A stretch of DNA of 64,000 nt from Nocardioides sp. NBC_00368 (GCF_036090055.1 NZ_CP107970.1:1862501-1926500); one strand, 5' to 3'. Shown: positions 1 through 8,920, counted from the stretch's first letter. Notes: generated by a model from the sequence alone, not told the origin. Program-made: numbers and translations.

Positions 1-439
1 CCATCAGCACGCGGCCGCTCGGGTCGGTGAGACGCAGGGTGATCGGCCGCTTCGTCACCGTGAGCACGGCTTCGCCGCTGCTGATGACGTACGCAGCGTC
101 GTTCTCCTTCACCTGCGACCGCCCGCCGGGGTAGTCGCGCTTGACGACGATGTCGGCGTCCGGAGCGCCAGGGTCGGTGGGGTCCTCGTTGGCCGGGTCG
201 TCGAACTCGCCGTTCGGGGCGAGCCGTACGCGGACCATGTCGGCGTCCTCGAAGGTCACCCGCAGGGCGGCCTCACCGGACTCGAAGGTGTAGCTGTCGC
301 CGTCGCGCTCGAAGCCGGTGACGTCGCCGAGCTCGCTCGTCGCCTCGGCCGCGACCGAGCCCACCGGGCTGAGTGCGACCAGGCCCGCGGCCAACGCGAC
401 TGCCGCGACCAGAGACCGTCTGAGTGATTGATTGAACAT
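1..439 (-). CDS. Secreted GH31-type glycoside hydrolase, N-terminal part (runs off the left edge)
   Basis: Only the first ~146 residues are in the window. A signal peptide is visible (MFNQSLRR followed by an Ala/Val/Leu-rich core and an AAEA cleavage region), so the enzyme is exported. The following stretch, with 'VTFEDADMVRVRLAP' and 'ENDAAYVISSGEAVLTV', looks like the mutarotase-like N-terminal domain that precedes the barrel in GH31 enzymes. The catalytic barrel lies outside the window, so specificity cannot be read. It follows the aldolase on the same strand after 60 bp, placing it with the GalNAc/mucin cluster; GH31 includes alpha-N-acetylgalactosaminidases, which would fit, but that is inference. 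Confidence 0.7.
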   Translation of the reverse strand, partial: MFNQSLRRSLVAAVALAAGLVALSPVGSVAAEATSELGDVTGFERDGDSYTFESGEAALRVTFEDADMVRVRLAPNGEFDDPANEDPTDPGAPDADIVVKRDYPGGRSQVKENDAAYVISSGEAVLTVTKRPITLRLTDPSGRVLM

Positions 440-499
440 GATCGCATCACGCCCTAATTAGTCAGAATCAATCGAAGTCGAGGGCGACTGTAACGTAGG

Positions 500-1351
500 T
501 CACACAGCCCGGTCCACCCTCGGTCCACCGATCAGCGCGAGCAGGCGCGCGGCCTCGCCGGCGACCGCGTCGCGACCGGCGCCGAGGTACTTGCGCGGGT
601 CGACCTTCGTCTCGTCCGCCAGCGCGGCGCGTACGGCCCGGGTGAACGTCGCGTTGAGATGGGTCGCGATGTTGACCTTGGTCATCCCCGCGACGATCGC
701 CGCGACGATGCCCTCGTCGGGGACCCCGGACGAACCGTGGAGGACGAGGGGCACGTCGACGGCATCGGCGAGCCGGGCGATGAGCTCGTTGTCGAGCGAG
801 GCCGTACGCGTCGTCATCGCGTGCGAGGAGCCGACCGCGACCGCGAGCGCGTCGACACCGGTGGCCTCGACGTACGCCGCGGCCTCGTCCGGCCGGGTGC
901 GCACCCCCGGCGCGTGCACCCCGTCCTTGCCGCCCACCTCGCCGAGCTCGGACTCGACGGAGACACCGCGCTCGTGGCACCAGGCCGCGATCTTGGCCGT
1001 GGCCGCCACGTTCGAGTCGTAGTCGAGCTTGGAGGCGTCGAACATCACCGAGGGACAGCCCAGCTCGACGGCCTCCTCGACGAGCTCGACCCGGGTCGCG
1101 TGGTCGAGATGCACGCACACCGGCACGGTCGCGCGCTCGGCGATCGCGAGAGTGGCCCCCAGCAGCGGCGCGAGGCCGCCGCGGTAGTCGGCGGTGTTCT
1201 CGGAGATCTGCAGGACGACCGGGCGCCCGGCCTGCTCGGCGCCGGCCACGATCGCCTCGGCCAGCTCGAGCTGGATGACGTTCATCGCGCCCAGCCCGCG
1301 GCCGGTCCCGCGGGCGTTGTCGAGCAGCAGCGACATCGGTACCAGGGGCAT
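500..1351 (-). CDS. Class II fructose/tagatose-bisphosphate aldolase (GatY/KbaY-like)
   Basis: A 283-residue zinc-dependent aldolase that should cleave tagatose-1,6- or fructose-1,6-bisphosphate to dihydroxyacetone phosphate and glyceraldehyde-3-phosphate in the cytoplasm. The family signature is clear: 'VCVHLDHAT' carries the catalytic Asp and a zinc His, 'ESELGEVGG' a conserved Glu, 'HGSSG' and 'VNIATHLN' the phosphate/zinc region. I chose the ATG at 1351 (MPLVPMSLLLDN) because it begins the conserved domain and lies one base after the stop of the upstream kinase. It is the last step of the sugar pathway encoded by the four preceding genes; substrate choice (tagatose) is inferred from that context. 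Confidence 0.88.
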   Translation of the reverse strand: MPLVPMSLLLDNARGTGRGLGAMNVIQLELAEAIVAGAEQAGRPVVLQISENTADYRGGLAPLLGATLAIAERATVPVCVHLDHATRVELVEEAVELGCPSVMFDASKLDYDSNVAATAKIAAWCHERGVSVESELGEVGGKDGVHAPGVRTRPDEAAAYVEATGVDALAVAVGSSHAMTTRTASLDNELIARLADAVDVPLVLHGSSGVPDEGIVAAIVAGMTKVNIATHLNATFTRAVRAALADETKVDPRKYLGAGRDAVAGEAARLLALIGGPRVDRAV

Positions 1352-1352
1352 G

Positions 1353-2264
1353 TCAGGGCTCCTCGTGGTCGATCCGTTCGACCCTGACACCCGCCAGGAC
1401 CGAGGCGTACGTCTCGGTGTCGATCTCGCCGGCCACCGGCGCCGCCACCGCGGCGGCGCCCAGCGCGGCGGCATCGCGGAGGATCTCCGGCCACGGCCTG
1501 CCGTGGGCGAGGCCGCGGACGATCCCCGCGGCGGTGGCGTCGCCGGCCCCGGTCGGATTTCCGGCGATCCCGGCGGGCGGGCTCACCTCCCAGCAGGCGC
1601 CGTCGGCACATGCGATAGACCCGAGGCGTCCCCGGGTCAGCACGATCGGTCCCCCGTGGCGGGTGGCGAGCTCTTTCACCGCGACGACGGGATCGTCCGG
1701 GGCGTCCCCGAGAAGGCGTGCGGCCTCGTCCTCGTTGGGCGTCAGGACGGCGCCGGTTCCGACCGCGGCCGCGAGGGCCGCGTCGTCGAGATCGAGGAGC
1801 ACCGGGACGCCGGCGGCCGCGGCGAGCCGCGCGATCCGCGCCGGAAGGTCGACGGGCACGCCGGGCGCCAGGCTGCCGGAGACGGTGAGAGCCGTCGCGT
1901 CCACGACCCAGTCCTCGAGGAGGTCGAGCAGCCGCAGGTCGGCGCCGGGCGCGGCCTGCCGGCCCGGCTCCCACAGCGAGGTCGTCGACTCGGCGGCGGC
2001 GACGACCACGGTGCGGCGTACCTCCTCGAGCTCGGGCAGGAAGGTCGAGGGCAGCTCGCTCGCGAGGGCTTCGGCGAAGGCCTCGTCGGCGAGACCGACG
2101 GCATGCGTCGGCTCGGCCAGCTGGTGCAGCACCCGGGCGACGTTGACGCCCTTGCCGCCGAGGCGGCTGGTGACCTCGGCGACCCGGTGGACCTCGCCCA
2201 CGGTCAGCCGGGGCAGCCGGTAGGTCACGTCGATCGCCGGGTTGAGCGTGACGGTGATGATCAT
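1353..2264 (-). CDS. PfkB-family 1-phosphofructokinase / tagatose-6-phosphate kinase
   Basis: A 303-residue cytoplasmic ribokinase-superfamily sugar-phosphate kinase. It starts with 'MIITVTLNPAIDVTY', typical of FruK/LacC enzymes, has 'GGKGVNVARVL' for substrate binding and 'NPTGAGDATAAGI' with the catalytic Asp and anion hole near the C-terminus. Its ATG overlaps the stop of the ROK gene (ATGA at 2261-2264), and one base separates its own stop from the aldolase start, so the three are translationally coupled. In this operon it most likely phosphorylates tagatose-6-phosphate to tagatose-1,6-bisphosphate; fructose-1-phosphate is the alternative. Confidence 0.87.
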   Translation of the reverse strand: MIITVTLNPAIDVTYRLPRLTVGEVHRVAEVTSRLGGKGVNVARVLHQLAEPTHAVGLADEAFAEALASELPSTFLPELEEVRRTVVVAAAESTTSLWEPGRQAAPGADLRLLDLLEDWVVDATALTVSGSLAPGVPVDLPARIARLAAAAGVPVLLDLDDAALAAAVGTGAVLTPNEDEAARLLGDAPDDPVVAVKELATRHGGPIVLTRGRLGSIACADGACWEVSPPAGIAGNPTGAGDATAAGIVRGLAHGRPWPEILRDAAALGAAAVAAPVAGEIDTETYASVLAGVRVERIDHEEP

Positions 2265-3172
2265 GGGTTCGTCCTCACCGCGGCCAGGGCCAGCCGGGCG
2301 GCACCGATCAGGCCGGCGCGGCCGCCGAGGGTGGAGAGACGTACGGGCGGGACGGCTGTCACGCCGGCCCGCTCGCGCATCCGGGCCTGCAGCGGGTCGA
2401 GCAGCGCTCTCCTGGCCTCGGCGACGCCGCCGCCGAGGATGATCTCGCCGGGTGCGAGCAGAGCACCGACCGCGAGGAACCCGTCGGCGAGGGCGGTGAT
2501 CGCCTCGGACCAGACCTCGGCGGCGAGGCGGTCGTACTCGGCCCGCGCGACCAGCTCGGCGACGCCGGAGACCCTGGTGTCGCCGCCCCGCGACGCGTAC
2601 CTCTCCAGCATCGCGCGCGCACCCGCGTACGCCTCCACGCAGCCGCGCAGCCCACAGCCGCACCGCGGTCCGGCCGGGTCGACGACCAGGTGGCCGATCT
2701 CGCCGGCCTGCCCCGAGACGCCGAGGATCGCCCGACCCCCGACGTACGTCACCGCAGCAACACCCGTCCCGAGCACGGCCACGAACGCGGAGGCCGGCGA
2801 GCCCGCGTCCTCCCAGATCGCACCGGCGGCAGCGGCCGTGTCGTGCGCCACCGTGACCGGAAGGCCCAGGTGCTCGGCGAGCGGGGCCGCCACGAGGGTG
2901 TCGACGAGACCGAGGTTGACCGCCCTGCGGGAGATGCCGGCCTCGGTGTCGACGAGTCCGGGGAAGGCGACCCCGACCGCGGCGACCTCCGCCCGAGCCG
3001 CCGGACTCAGGCCGGCGAGGAGTCCTTCACCCATCCGCGCGATGTCATCGAGCACCGCCGGACCGATCCGGGTGGCCACCCGCGACTCGGCGAGCACCAC
3101 GTCGGCGGCGCCGACCACCGCTCCGCGCACCGAGGTGCCGCCGACGTCGAAGGCCAGGGCGAGCGCCGGCAT
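2261..3172 (-). CDS. ROK-family sugar kinase (candidate N-acetylgalactosamine kinase)
   Basis: A 303-residue ATP-dependent hexose kinase. The N-terminal phosphate loop 'DVGGTSVRGAV' is at residues 9-19, the likely catalytic Asp is D111 in 'AHDTAAAA', and the ROK zinc motif appears as H161 with C171, C173 and C178 ('CGCGLRGC'). It has no N-terminal DNA-binding domain, so it is a kinase rather than a NagC-type repressor. It overlaps both neighbours by ATGA junctions. A kinase implies that the sugar enters unphosphorylated rather than by a PTS. GalNAc as substrate is inferred from the GH101/AgaS neighbourhood; GlcNAc or glucose remain possible. Confidence 0.85.
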   Translation of the reverse strand: MPALALAFDVGGTSVRGAVVGAADVVLAESRVATRIGPAVLDDIARMGEGLLAGLSPAARAEVAAVGVAFPGLVDTEAGISRRAVNLGLVDTLVAAPLAEHLGLPVTVAHDTAAAAGAIWEDAGSPASAFVAVLGTGVAAVTYVGGRAILGVSGQAGEIGHLVVDPAGPRCGCGLRGCVEAYAGARAMLERYASRGGDTRVSGVAELVARAEYDRLAAEVWSEAITALADGFLAVGALLAPGEIILGGGVAEARRALLDPLQARMRERAGVTAVPPVRLSTLGGRAGLIGAARLALAAVRTNP

Positions 3173-4092
3173 CACGCTGGAGGGGCGGCAGCCGGGCCGA
3201 GGATGATCGAGCGCGTGAGGTTGCGCGGCGCGTCGGGATCGAGCCCGGCTCGCCGGGCCCGCTCGACGCAGAGCAGGTGCACGCGAACCAGCTCGGCGAG
3301 CGGGTCGACCTCGTCGTGGATCAGGTCCGCGCCGGTGACCGCGACGTCCTCGGCGAACCCGGGCACCAGGTCGCCGAAGGCCCACACGACCCGGCCGGGA
3401 GCGCTGATCGAGAGCGGACCGTGGCGGTACTCCATCATCGGGTAGGACTCGGTCCACAGCTGCGCGGACTCCCGCAGCTTGAGGGCCGCCTCCTGGGCCA
3501 CGCCGTTGGTCCAGCCGCGGCCGACGAAGGTGAGCTGGTCGGCGGTCAGCGCCGGACCGAACCCGCTGACACCGGCGTCGATGATCCGCTGGGCCTGCTC
3601 GGCAGCCAGGCTCAGGTCGTGGCCGAGGTGCCATCGCAACAGGGCGAGCGCGGTGGTCGCGAAGCGGGTCTGGACCACCGACTTCTCGTCCACCTCGGGC
3701 ATCAGGATCGGCTCCGCCAGCTCGAGCGCCGGGGTGCCGGGCGAGGAGGAGATCACCGATGCCGGGATCGTGCCCTCGACGCGGGTGAGCAGGTCGATGA
3801 CCTCGGTCGTGGTCCCGGACCGCGTGATGGCGACCAGCCGGTCGTAGCCCCGGTCGATCCGAGCCTCGGTCGGCGTCCAGGCGTCGGTGACGCCCTGGCC
3901 CTGCTCCTCCCGGAGCGCGGCGTAGGCCTGCGCCATGTAGAGCGAGGTGCCGCAGCCGACGACCGCGACCTTCTCCCCCGGCCGCGGCAGGGCGTCGGCA
4001 AAGTGTTCGGCGGTGCTCCTGGCGGCCATCCAGTTGGCGGGTTGGGTCGCTATCTCGGCAGCGAGATGCGTCGTCGGTGCGGATGCGGTCAT
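3172..4092 (-). CDS. SIS-domain amino-sugar-phosphate deaminase/isomerase (AgaS-like)
   Basis: A 306-residue protein with two SIS domains and no glutaminase domain. Visible motifs are 'VAVVGCGTSLYMAQAY' and 'ITRSGTTTEVIDLL' in the first SIS domain and 'FVGRGWTNGVAQEAALKLRE' in the second. Proteins of this layout include AgaS, which converts galactosamine-6-phosphate to tagatose-6-phosphate and ammonia. The ATG at 4092 is used here; a TTG at 4107 in frame would add five residues, and neither has a strong Shine-Dalgarno sequence. It is first in the SIS-ROK-PfkB-aldolase series and overlaps the ROK start by ATGA. A glucosamine-6-phosphate deaminase role cannot be excluded. Confidence 0.82.
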   Translation of the reverse strand: MTASAPTTHLAAEIATQPANWMAARSTAEHFADALPRPGEKVAVVGCGTSLYMAQAYAALREEQGQGVTDAWTPTEARIDRGYDRLVAITRSGTTTEVIDLLTRVEGTIPASVISSSPGTPALELAEPILMPEVDEKSVVQTRFATTALALLRWHLGHDLSLAAEQAQRIIDAGVSGFGPALTADQLTFVGRGWTNGVAQEAALKLRESAQLWTESYPMMEYRHGPLSISAPGRVVWAFGDLVPGFAEDVAVTGADLIHDEVDPLAELVRVHLLCVERARRAGLDPDAPRNLTRSIILGPAAAPPA

Positions 4093-4147
4093 ATCTGAAT
4101 CATCCAACGGGTTGATCGTTTATGTCAATATTTGTGTCCAACTGATC
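4093..4147 (-). promoter_or_regulatory. Candidate operator/promoter between the DeoR gene and the SIS gene
   Basis: This AT-richer gap holds two directly repeated words on the plus strand: TCCAACGGGTTGATC at 4103-4117 and TCCAACTGATC at 4137-4147, each joining TCCAAC to TGATC. A TTGACA-like hexamer on the minus strand lies between them at 4128-4123. Direct repeats of this kind are usual for DeoR-family operators, and the regulator is encoded immediately upstream. Binding is inferred, not shown. Confidence 0.4.
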
Positions 4148-4931
4148 ATTTTCGCTCAGCAGCGATCACGATCTCCGCTCCGTGCTCGGCCAGCGCCTTC
4201 GCGAGCGGCTCGGGCACCGCACGGTCGGTGACGAGCATGGAGACGCAGTCGAGGTCGCGGATGCGCGCGAAGGTCGGGTGCTCGAGCTTCGTGCTGTCGG
4301 CCACGACGATGGTGCGCTGCGCGGCCGCGATGAAGTCGGCGCTGATCTGGGCCTCGGCCGGGTGGATCGTGGTGAGCCCGGCACGTGTGCTGATGCCGTC
4401 GACGCCGAGGATCGCGGTGTCGATGTGGATCTTCGACAGCACACCCTCGCTCAACGGGCCTACCAGCTCGTAGGACTGAGTGCGCGCGGCCCCGCCGGTC
4501 ACCACGATGTTGACGTTGGGCCGGATCGAGAGCTCGTAGGCGATGTTGAGCGCGTTGGTGACGACCGTGATGCTGTCGTCCTCGGCCAGGTCGGGGTGGC
4601 GTCCGATCGAGCGGGCCACCTCGCTGGTCGTCGTCCCCCCGTTGAGCGCCACGGTCTCGCCCGGCACGAGCAGGTCGGCGACCGCGGCCGCGATCGCCCG
4701 CTTGGCCTCGGCCTGGCGGCCGATCTTGTACTGCAAGGGCAGCTCGTACGCCGAGCCGAGCGCCGTGGCACCGCCGTGTGTCCGGGTGACCAGCCGCTGG
4801 TCGGCGAGGTGCCCGATGTCGCGGCGGGCGGTCGCCGCCGAGACACCGAGGGCGCTCTCCACCTCCGCGATCGAGACGTGCCCGTGCTCGCTGATCAGCT
4901 CGAGCAGCTGGTTGAGTCGCTGTTGCCTCAT
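4146..4931 (-). CDS. DeoR/GlpR-family transcriptional regulator (AgaR-like)
   Basis: A 261-residue sugar-responsive repressor. The N-terminal winged helix is clear: 'MRQQRLNQLLELISEHGHVSIAEVE...LGVSAATARRDIGHL', residues 1-55. The C-terminal DeoRC sensor has 'GETVALNGGTTTSEVAR' (sugar-phosphate loop), 'ILGVDGIS' and 'VVADSTKLE'. A Shine-Dalgarno sequence (AGGAAGG) precedes the ATG at 4931. It sits between the GH101 gene and the catabolic genes on the same strand, so it probably represses them in the absence of a pathway sugar phosphate. Confidence 0.9.
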   Translation of the reverse strand: MRQQRLNQLLELISEHGHVSIAEVESALGVSAATARRDIGHLADQRLVTRTHGGATALGSAYELPLQYKIGRQAEAKRAIAAAVADLLVPGETVALNGGTTTSEVARSIGRHPDLAEDDSITVVTNALNIAYELSIRPNVNIVVTGGAARTQSYELVGPLSEGVLSKIHIDTAILGVDGISTRAGLTTIHPAEAQISADFIAAAQRTIVVADSTKLEHPTFARIRDLDCVSMLVTDRAVPEPLAKALAEHGAEIVIAAERK

Positions 4932-4969
4932 GGGCCCCCTTCCTGGGTCCCGGACAGCCTACGCAGATC

Positions 4970-7900
4970 TCACCCTCCGCAGTGGAAGGTCGCGTCGGCC
5001 CAGTCGGCGTGGTCGTTGCCGTTCCCGTCGCCGGCATCGCCCACCACCAGGTCGACGAAGTCGGCGCCGGTGACGTCGGCGGTGATCGACGCGGTCGCGC
5101 TGGCCGGCCCGAGGGTGCCGGTCTCGGCGACCGTCCGCCCGTCAGCGACGACGGAGAACCGCACCGATCCCCGCGAGGTCTGTACGTCATCCACCCCCAC
5201 GTCGGCGGTGAAAGAGGCGCAGTTGCCGGCCAGGTAGTAGCGGACCTTCGAGACCGCGTGCGCGCCCAGCCCCTTGGCGTAGACCTTGCCGGCCAGCGTG
5301 ATCGGACCGCCGTCGCCGGCGGCGTTCTCCCCCACGCTGGTGTCGCGCTCGACCGGCCCCCAGCCGTTGGTGGCCGAGATCCAGCCGAGATCGCTGGCGT
5401 AGGTGTCCGCGGTCGGCGGAGGCGGTGCGGTCTGCACGGTGGCCGACCGGGTCACCGTGCGCGTCGCACCTCCGATGTCGTACGTCGCGATCCCGTCGAG
5501 CTGGTGGCTCGACTCGGCCGCATCGGCCGGAGGGGTGACCTTCCAGGTCACCGCGTGGCTCTCCCCCGGAGCGAGCGAGTCGAACGCGGCCGGCGTGGTG
5601 GCCTCCGCTGTCCAGCCGTCGGGGACGTCGAGGTCGATCGACCCGGCGCCGGTCGCCGACGCCTCGTCGCTGGTCAGCGTGGTGGTGACCTCGGCGGCCG
5701 CGCCGGGCAGCAGCTTCTCCTCACCGGCGTCGACGGCGAGGGTCGCGCAGGCGGGCAGGTCGGCGGCCGCGCCGAGGTCCTCGACGGTGAAGTCGTCGAT
5801 GCTGATGTCGCCGTTCGCCCCGCTGTCGTCGACGGTGCGCAGGCCGACCCAGTAGTCGCCGCAGCCACCGGCCACGAACTCCTCGCTGAACCGGGCCGTC
5901 TCCACCTGCCTGCCGATCGGGCGGGCAGCGACCTCGACCGAGCGCGGCTCACCGCTCGCGACCGAGTCGTAGCCGGTCACCCACTCGTAGTCGTCGGCCC
6001 GCTCGGTCTGGTGGTCGAAGGAGACCCGGTAGCGGTGGCCGGGCTCGAGACGTACGGTCTGCGGGACGGTGCGATAGACGAGGCCGCCGTTCTCGGCGTG
6101 CGACTTGAGCGACCAGTCGCCGCTGATAACGTCGTCGGTGACCTTCCCGTTCCAGCCGCTCTGCGTGTACGGCTCGTGCCGCTCGGCCAGGTGGGTGCGC
6201 GGGTCGGTGACGCCGCCCGAGGTGCCCTTGACGAACGGCGACCAGCCCTGGACGACCTCCTCGAAGTCTTCCTCGACGATGACCTTCGCCCCCGGCGCGG
6301 CCGGCAGGTCGCGATCGATCGCGACGACGCGTACGTCATCCAGGCGGACGCGACCCGAGCCTGCCTCCGCGGAGATCTTGACGGTCGCGGTGCCGTCGCC
6401 GGCAGCGTCGAAGGGCACCTCGACCCGCTGGAAGTAGGTGCTGTGCAGCTCGTCCGCGGCGACCAGGTTCTTCGCGGTCGAGCGCTCGACGCGGTTGGTG
6501 AAGGTCTTCCCACCCGAGGTGACGGAGACGGTGGTGGCCCGGGTCCGGCCGGGCTCGACCTCGACCCAGACACCCAGCGCGTTGCGGCCGCTGCGCAGGC
6601 CGGTCAGTCGCTGGCTGATCGCGGCCTTCCCGCCGGCGCCCAGGACGGCGACCCGCTGGCCGGTCGAGGTGCGTCCCGTCGCGGCCGGGCCGCTCGGGTG
6701 CCACGCGTCGAGGTTGCCGGCGTTGAAGCCGGGGTCGGCGATGCGGCTGCCCTGACCCCACTGCGGCGCGGGCGAGCCACCGGGAGCCTTGGTCAGGACG
6801 TACGCCGTTCCGGGCTTCGCATCGAGCGTGACCTTGCCGCTTCTGACCGGCACGCTGCCGGCCGCGACCCGGCCCTGCTCGGTGAGTTCGTAGACGTTGA
6901 GCCGGCTGCTCCCGCTCCACGCGTCGGTCAGGGTCCAGGTGGTCCGGCCGCCGTCGGTGTTGTGGTGGTAGAGCTTCGAGTCGTTCTTCCACGGGAGCAG
7001 GTAGGCGTCGCCGTCGAGGACGAGGTCGCCGTCCTGGTAGATCTTCCGGGTTGCCTCGGTCGTCCCGGTGTTGACCGCCCGGACCCCACCCTCCTGGACG
7101 ATCTCGTCCGGGCTCCAGCGTAGGATCGGGTTGCGCTGCAGATACTTCGTCGGCACGTTCGTCCGCCAGATGTTGTCGTAGAAGGCGTCGACGTCGTTCT
7201 CGCCGGTCCACCCCTCGAACTCCACGATCTCGGTGTGCCCGAGCAGCTTGTCGGGGTTCCAGGTGTCCTTCTGCCCGTTGCGTACGAACCGGATCAGCTG
7301 GCTGTTGAGACCCTTGTTGGTGGACCCGCCGTAGGACTCGTCGTTGGCCCAGTGGGACCAGAGCGCGTCCTCCTCGAAGTGGTAGGACCACTCGGTGCCG
7401 ATGTTCCAGCCCTGCCCGCGCAGCTCCTGGGCGAGCCGCTCCTGCAGCCAGCCGTAGGAGTAGTAGACGTCGATGTAGAGGAAGTCCAGGTTGTCGTGCG
7501 TCTCGCGGCGCAGCTGGGCGAAGCGGTCGACGATGTTCTTCGTCGCCAGGTCGGTGCGCTGGTCGATGTAGTAGGACTGGTCGATCCAGTCCCAGCCGGG
7601 CTTGCTCTCCTCGACCAGGTTCTCGTCGAAGGTCTTGGCCTCGGGGTAGGCCTCGGTCGCGTTGACGTGGACGCCGAAGTCGGCGCCCCACTTCTCGCCC
7701 TCACGGGCCAGCGTGTTGAGGTCCTCGAGCCCGCCGGCGCGGGTGTTGTAGTTGCCGCCGTAGTCGGGGTGCGCGGAGTCGTGGCCCTCGGAGCCGTAGC
7801 CCTTCAGCACGGCCAGCTGACCCAGCCCGTCGGTGGCCAGCGAGACCCGCTTGACGTCGTCGAGCGTACGCAGGAACGGATGCGTCGCCTGGCTGGCGAA

Positions 7901-8815
7901 GTTGAACGGGATGTGGGTGACCACCCGCTCGGGCGTCTCGTCCGCGCCGTTCACCGGCCGCTGGATGTCGCGTAGCGCGATCGCGCCGTCCTGCCAGTCG
8001 ACCCGCTGGTCGCCGTTGGCGTCGGGGGTGATGGTGACCTTCGCCCACGGGAGCTCCTCGGTGTAGGGCGAGCCGGCCGCGCGGTAGGTCCACTGGCCGC
8101 TCCACAGTCCGACCCTGCGGCCGTCGTCGGTGGCACTCACGCTGCGCCAGATCCGGCCGCGCTCGTTGGTCGCGTCGCCGCTGCTCTGGTCGTAGACCGA
8201 GTTGGTCTCGAGGGCGGCGGCCAGCTGGTCGGTGTCGACGACGGCGTACGCCGATCCGACCGGCTTCTCGGTCGTGGCCAGGTCCGCGGTCACCTCGGTG
8301 TGGGTGTCGCCGTTCTTGGTGCGGTCGGCGCTCACGACGGCGGTGCTCACCGTCGCCCCGGTCTGGCCGGAGCTGACCGAGAGGAGATCGTGTCCGGGGA
8401 TGTCGAGGGTGCCGACCCGGTGCTCGGCCGTGTCGGTCACCTCGGTGACCGCGAAGGTGACGACGTCGCCGGCCACCTCGAGCTTCGCGCCGAGCTCGAC
8501 GCCGGGCAGGTCGGCGAAGGTCAGCCGGTAGGTCGCGGTGTCGGCGTCGACCTGGGTGCCGGTCACGGTCGCGGTGTATGCCGTGCCGTTGATCCGTACG
8601 GAGGCGGGCAGCGTCGCGGCGCCGCCGATCTCCCCGCCGGCCGTGTGCCGGTAGCCGAGGACGGCCGGGAAGTCGTCGGCCACCTGGACGGTCAGCACGG
8701 GCGAGGTCAGGGTGAAGCCGCTCGCGGGAGCGGCGTGGCTTTCGGGCGCGATCGCGACCACGCCGGCGAAGGCCGTCACGGACGCGAGGAGGGCGGTGGG
8801 GAAACGCTTCGGCAT
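4970..8815 (-). CDS. Secreted GH101 endo-alpha-N-acetylgalactosaminidase with C-terminal NPCBM domain
   Basis: A 1281-residue exported enzyme expected to release Gal-beta-1,3-GalNAc from Ser/Thr of mucin-type glycoproteins. Residues 1-28 form a signal peptide ending SHA/AP. A beta-sandwich of the galactose-mutarotase type occupies roughly 30-290 and a (beta/alpha)8 barrel 290-600. The GH101 active-site words are present: 'DFLYIDVYYSYG' with the probable nucleophile D449 and 'NIGTEWSYHFEEDALW' with the probable acid/base E475. Downstream come a galactose-binding-like beta-sandwich region (about 710-1000), an NPCBM-associated NEW3-like segment (about 1040-1120) and an NPCBM module to the C-terminus ('GLGAHAVSKVRYYLAG'). 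No LPXTG sorting signal is seen. The start at 8815 is chosen because it opens the signal peptide. It is upstream of the DeoR gene on the same strand, 38 bp apart. Confidence 0.9.
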   Translation of the reverse strand: MPKRFPTALLASVTAFAGVVAIAPESHAAPASGFTLTSPVLTVQVADDFPAVLGYRHTAGGEIGGAATLPASVRINGTAYTATVTGTQVDADTATYRLTFADLPGVELGAKLEVAGDVVTFAVTEVTDTAEHRVGTLDIPGHDLLSVSSGQTGATVSTAVVSADRTKNGDTHTEVTADLATTEKPVGSAYAVVDTDQLAAALETNSVYDQSSGDATNERGRIWRSVSATDDGRRVGLWSGQWTYRAAGSPYTEELPWAKVTITPDANGDQRVDWQDGAIALRDIQRPVNGADETPERVVTHIPFNFASQATHPFLRTLDDVKRVSLATDGLGQLAVLKGYGSEGHDSAHPDYGGNYNTRAGGLEDLNTLAREGEKWGADFGVHVNATEAYPEAKTFDENLVEESKPGWDWIDQSYYIDQRTDLATKNIVDRFAQLRRETHDNLDFLYIDVYYSYGWLQERLAQELRGQGWNIGTEWSYHFEEDALWSHWANDESYGGSTNKGLNSQLIRFVRNGQKDTWNPDKLLGHTEIVEFEGWTGENDVDAFYDNIWRTNVPTKYLQRNPILRWSPDEIVQEGGVRAVNTGTTEATRKIYQDGDLVLDGDAYLLPWKNDSKLYHHNTDGGRTTWTLTDAWSGSSRLNVYELTEQGRVAAGSVPVRSGKVTLDAKPGTAYVLTKAPGGSPAPQWGQGSRIADPGFNAGNLDAWHPSGPAATGRTSTGQRVAVLGAGGKAAISQRLTGLRSGRNALGVWVEVEPGRTRATTVSVTSGGKTFTNRVERSTAKNLVAADELHSTYFQRVEVPFDAAGDGTATVKISAEAGSGRVRLDDVRVVAIDRDLPAAPGAKVIVEEDFEEVVQGWSPFVKGTSGGVTDPRTHLAERHEPYTQSGWNGKVTDDVISGDWSLKSHAENGGLVYRTVPQTVRLEPGHRYRVSFDHQTERADDYEWVTGYDSVASGEPRSVEVAARPIGRQVETARFSEEFVAGGCGDYWVGLRTVDDSGANGDISIDDFTVEDLGAAADLPACATLAVDAGEEKLLPGAAAEVTTTLTSDEASATGAGSIDLDVPDGWTAEATTPAAFDSLAPGESHAVTWKVTPPADAAESSHQLDGIATYDIGGATRTVTRSATVQTAPPPPTADTYASDLGWISATNGWGPVERDTSVGENAAGDGGPITLAGKVYAKGLGAHAVSKVRYYLAGNCASFTADVGVDDVQTSRGSVRFSVVADGRTVAETGTLGPASATASITADVTGADFVDLVVGDAGDGNGNDHADWADATFHCGG

Positions 8816-8920
8816 CGTGACTCCCGAGGGTGGGGGTGGGCCTGACGAGGTTCGTCCATCATGCAGAGTTTTGCGCGGATTGGCTACGTTCTGCGCAAAA
8901 GTTGTCATAACCTCGGGCGG
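8816..8920. promoter_or_regulatory. Divergent promoter region of the GH101 and GH35 genes with an inverted repeat
   Basis: The 105-bp gap separates two divergently transcribed glycosidase genes. It contains an inverted repeat, TTTTGCGC at 8869-8876 and GCGCAAAA at 8893-8900, with arms spaced 16 bp apart (24 bp centre to centre, same helix face). The position suits an operator that controls both genes. The same word is not seen in the DeoR-SIS gap, so the binding protein may differ from the adjacent DeoR regulator. Confidence 0.45.

Noticed and set aside
1194..3206. 670-aa plus-strand open frame
   Set aside because: Antisense to the aldolase, kinase and ROK genes, low-complexity Arg/Ala/Ser composition, no motif.
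4982..7123. 713-aa open frame on the plus strand
   Set aside because: It lies antisense to the GH101 gene and is rich in Arg/Gly/Val/Asp with no domain; it is a frame shadow of high-GC coding DNA.
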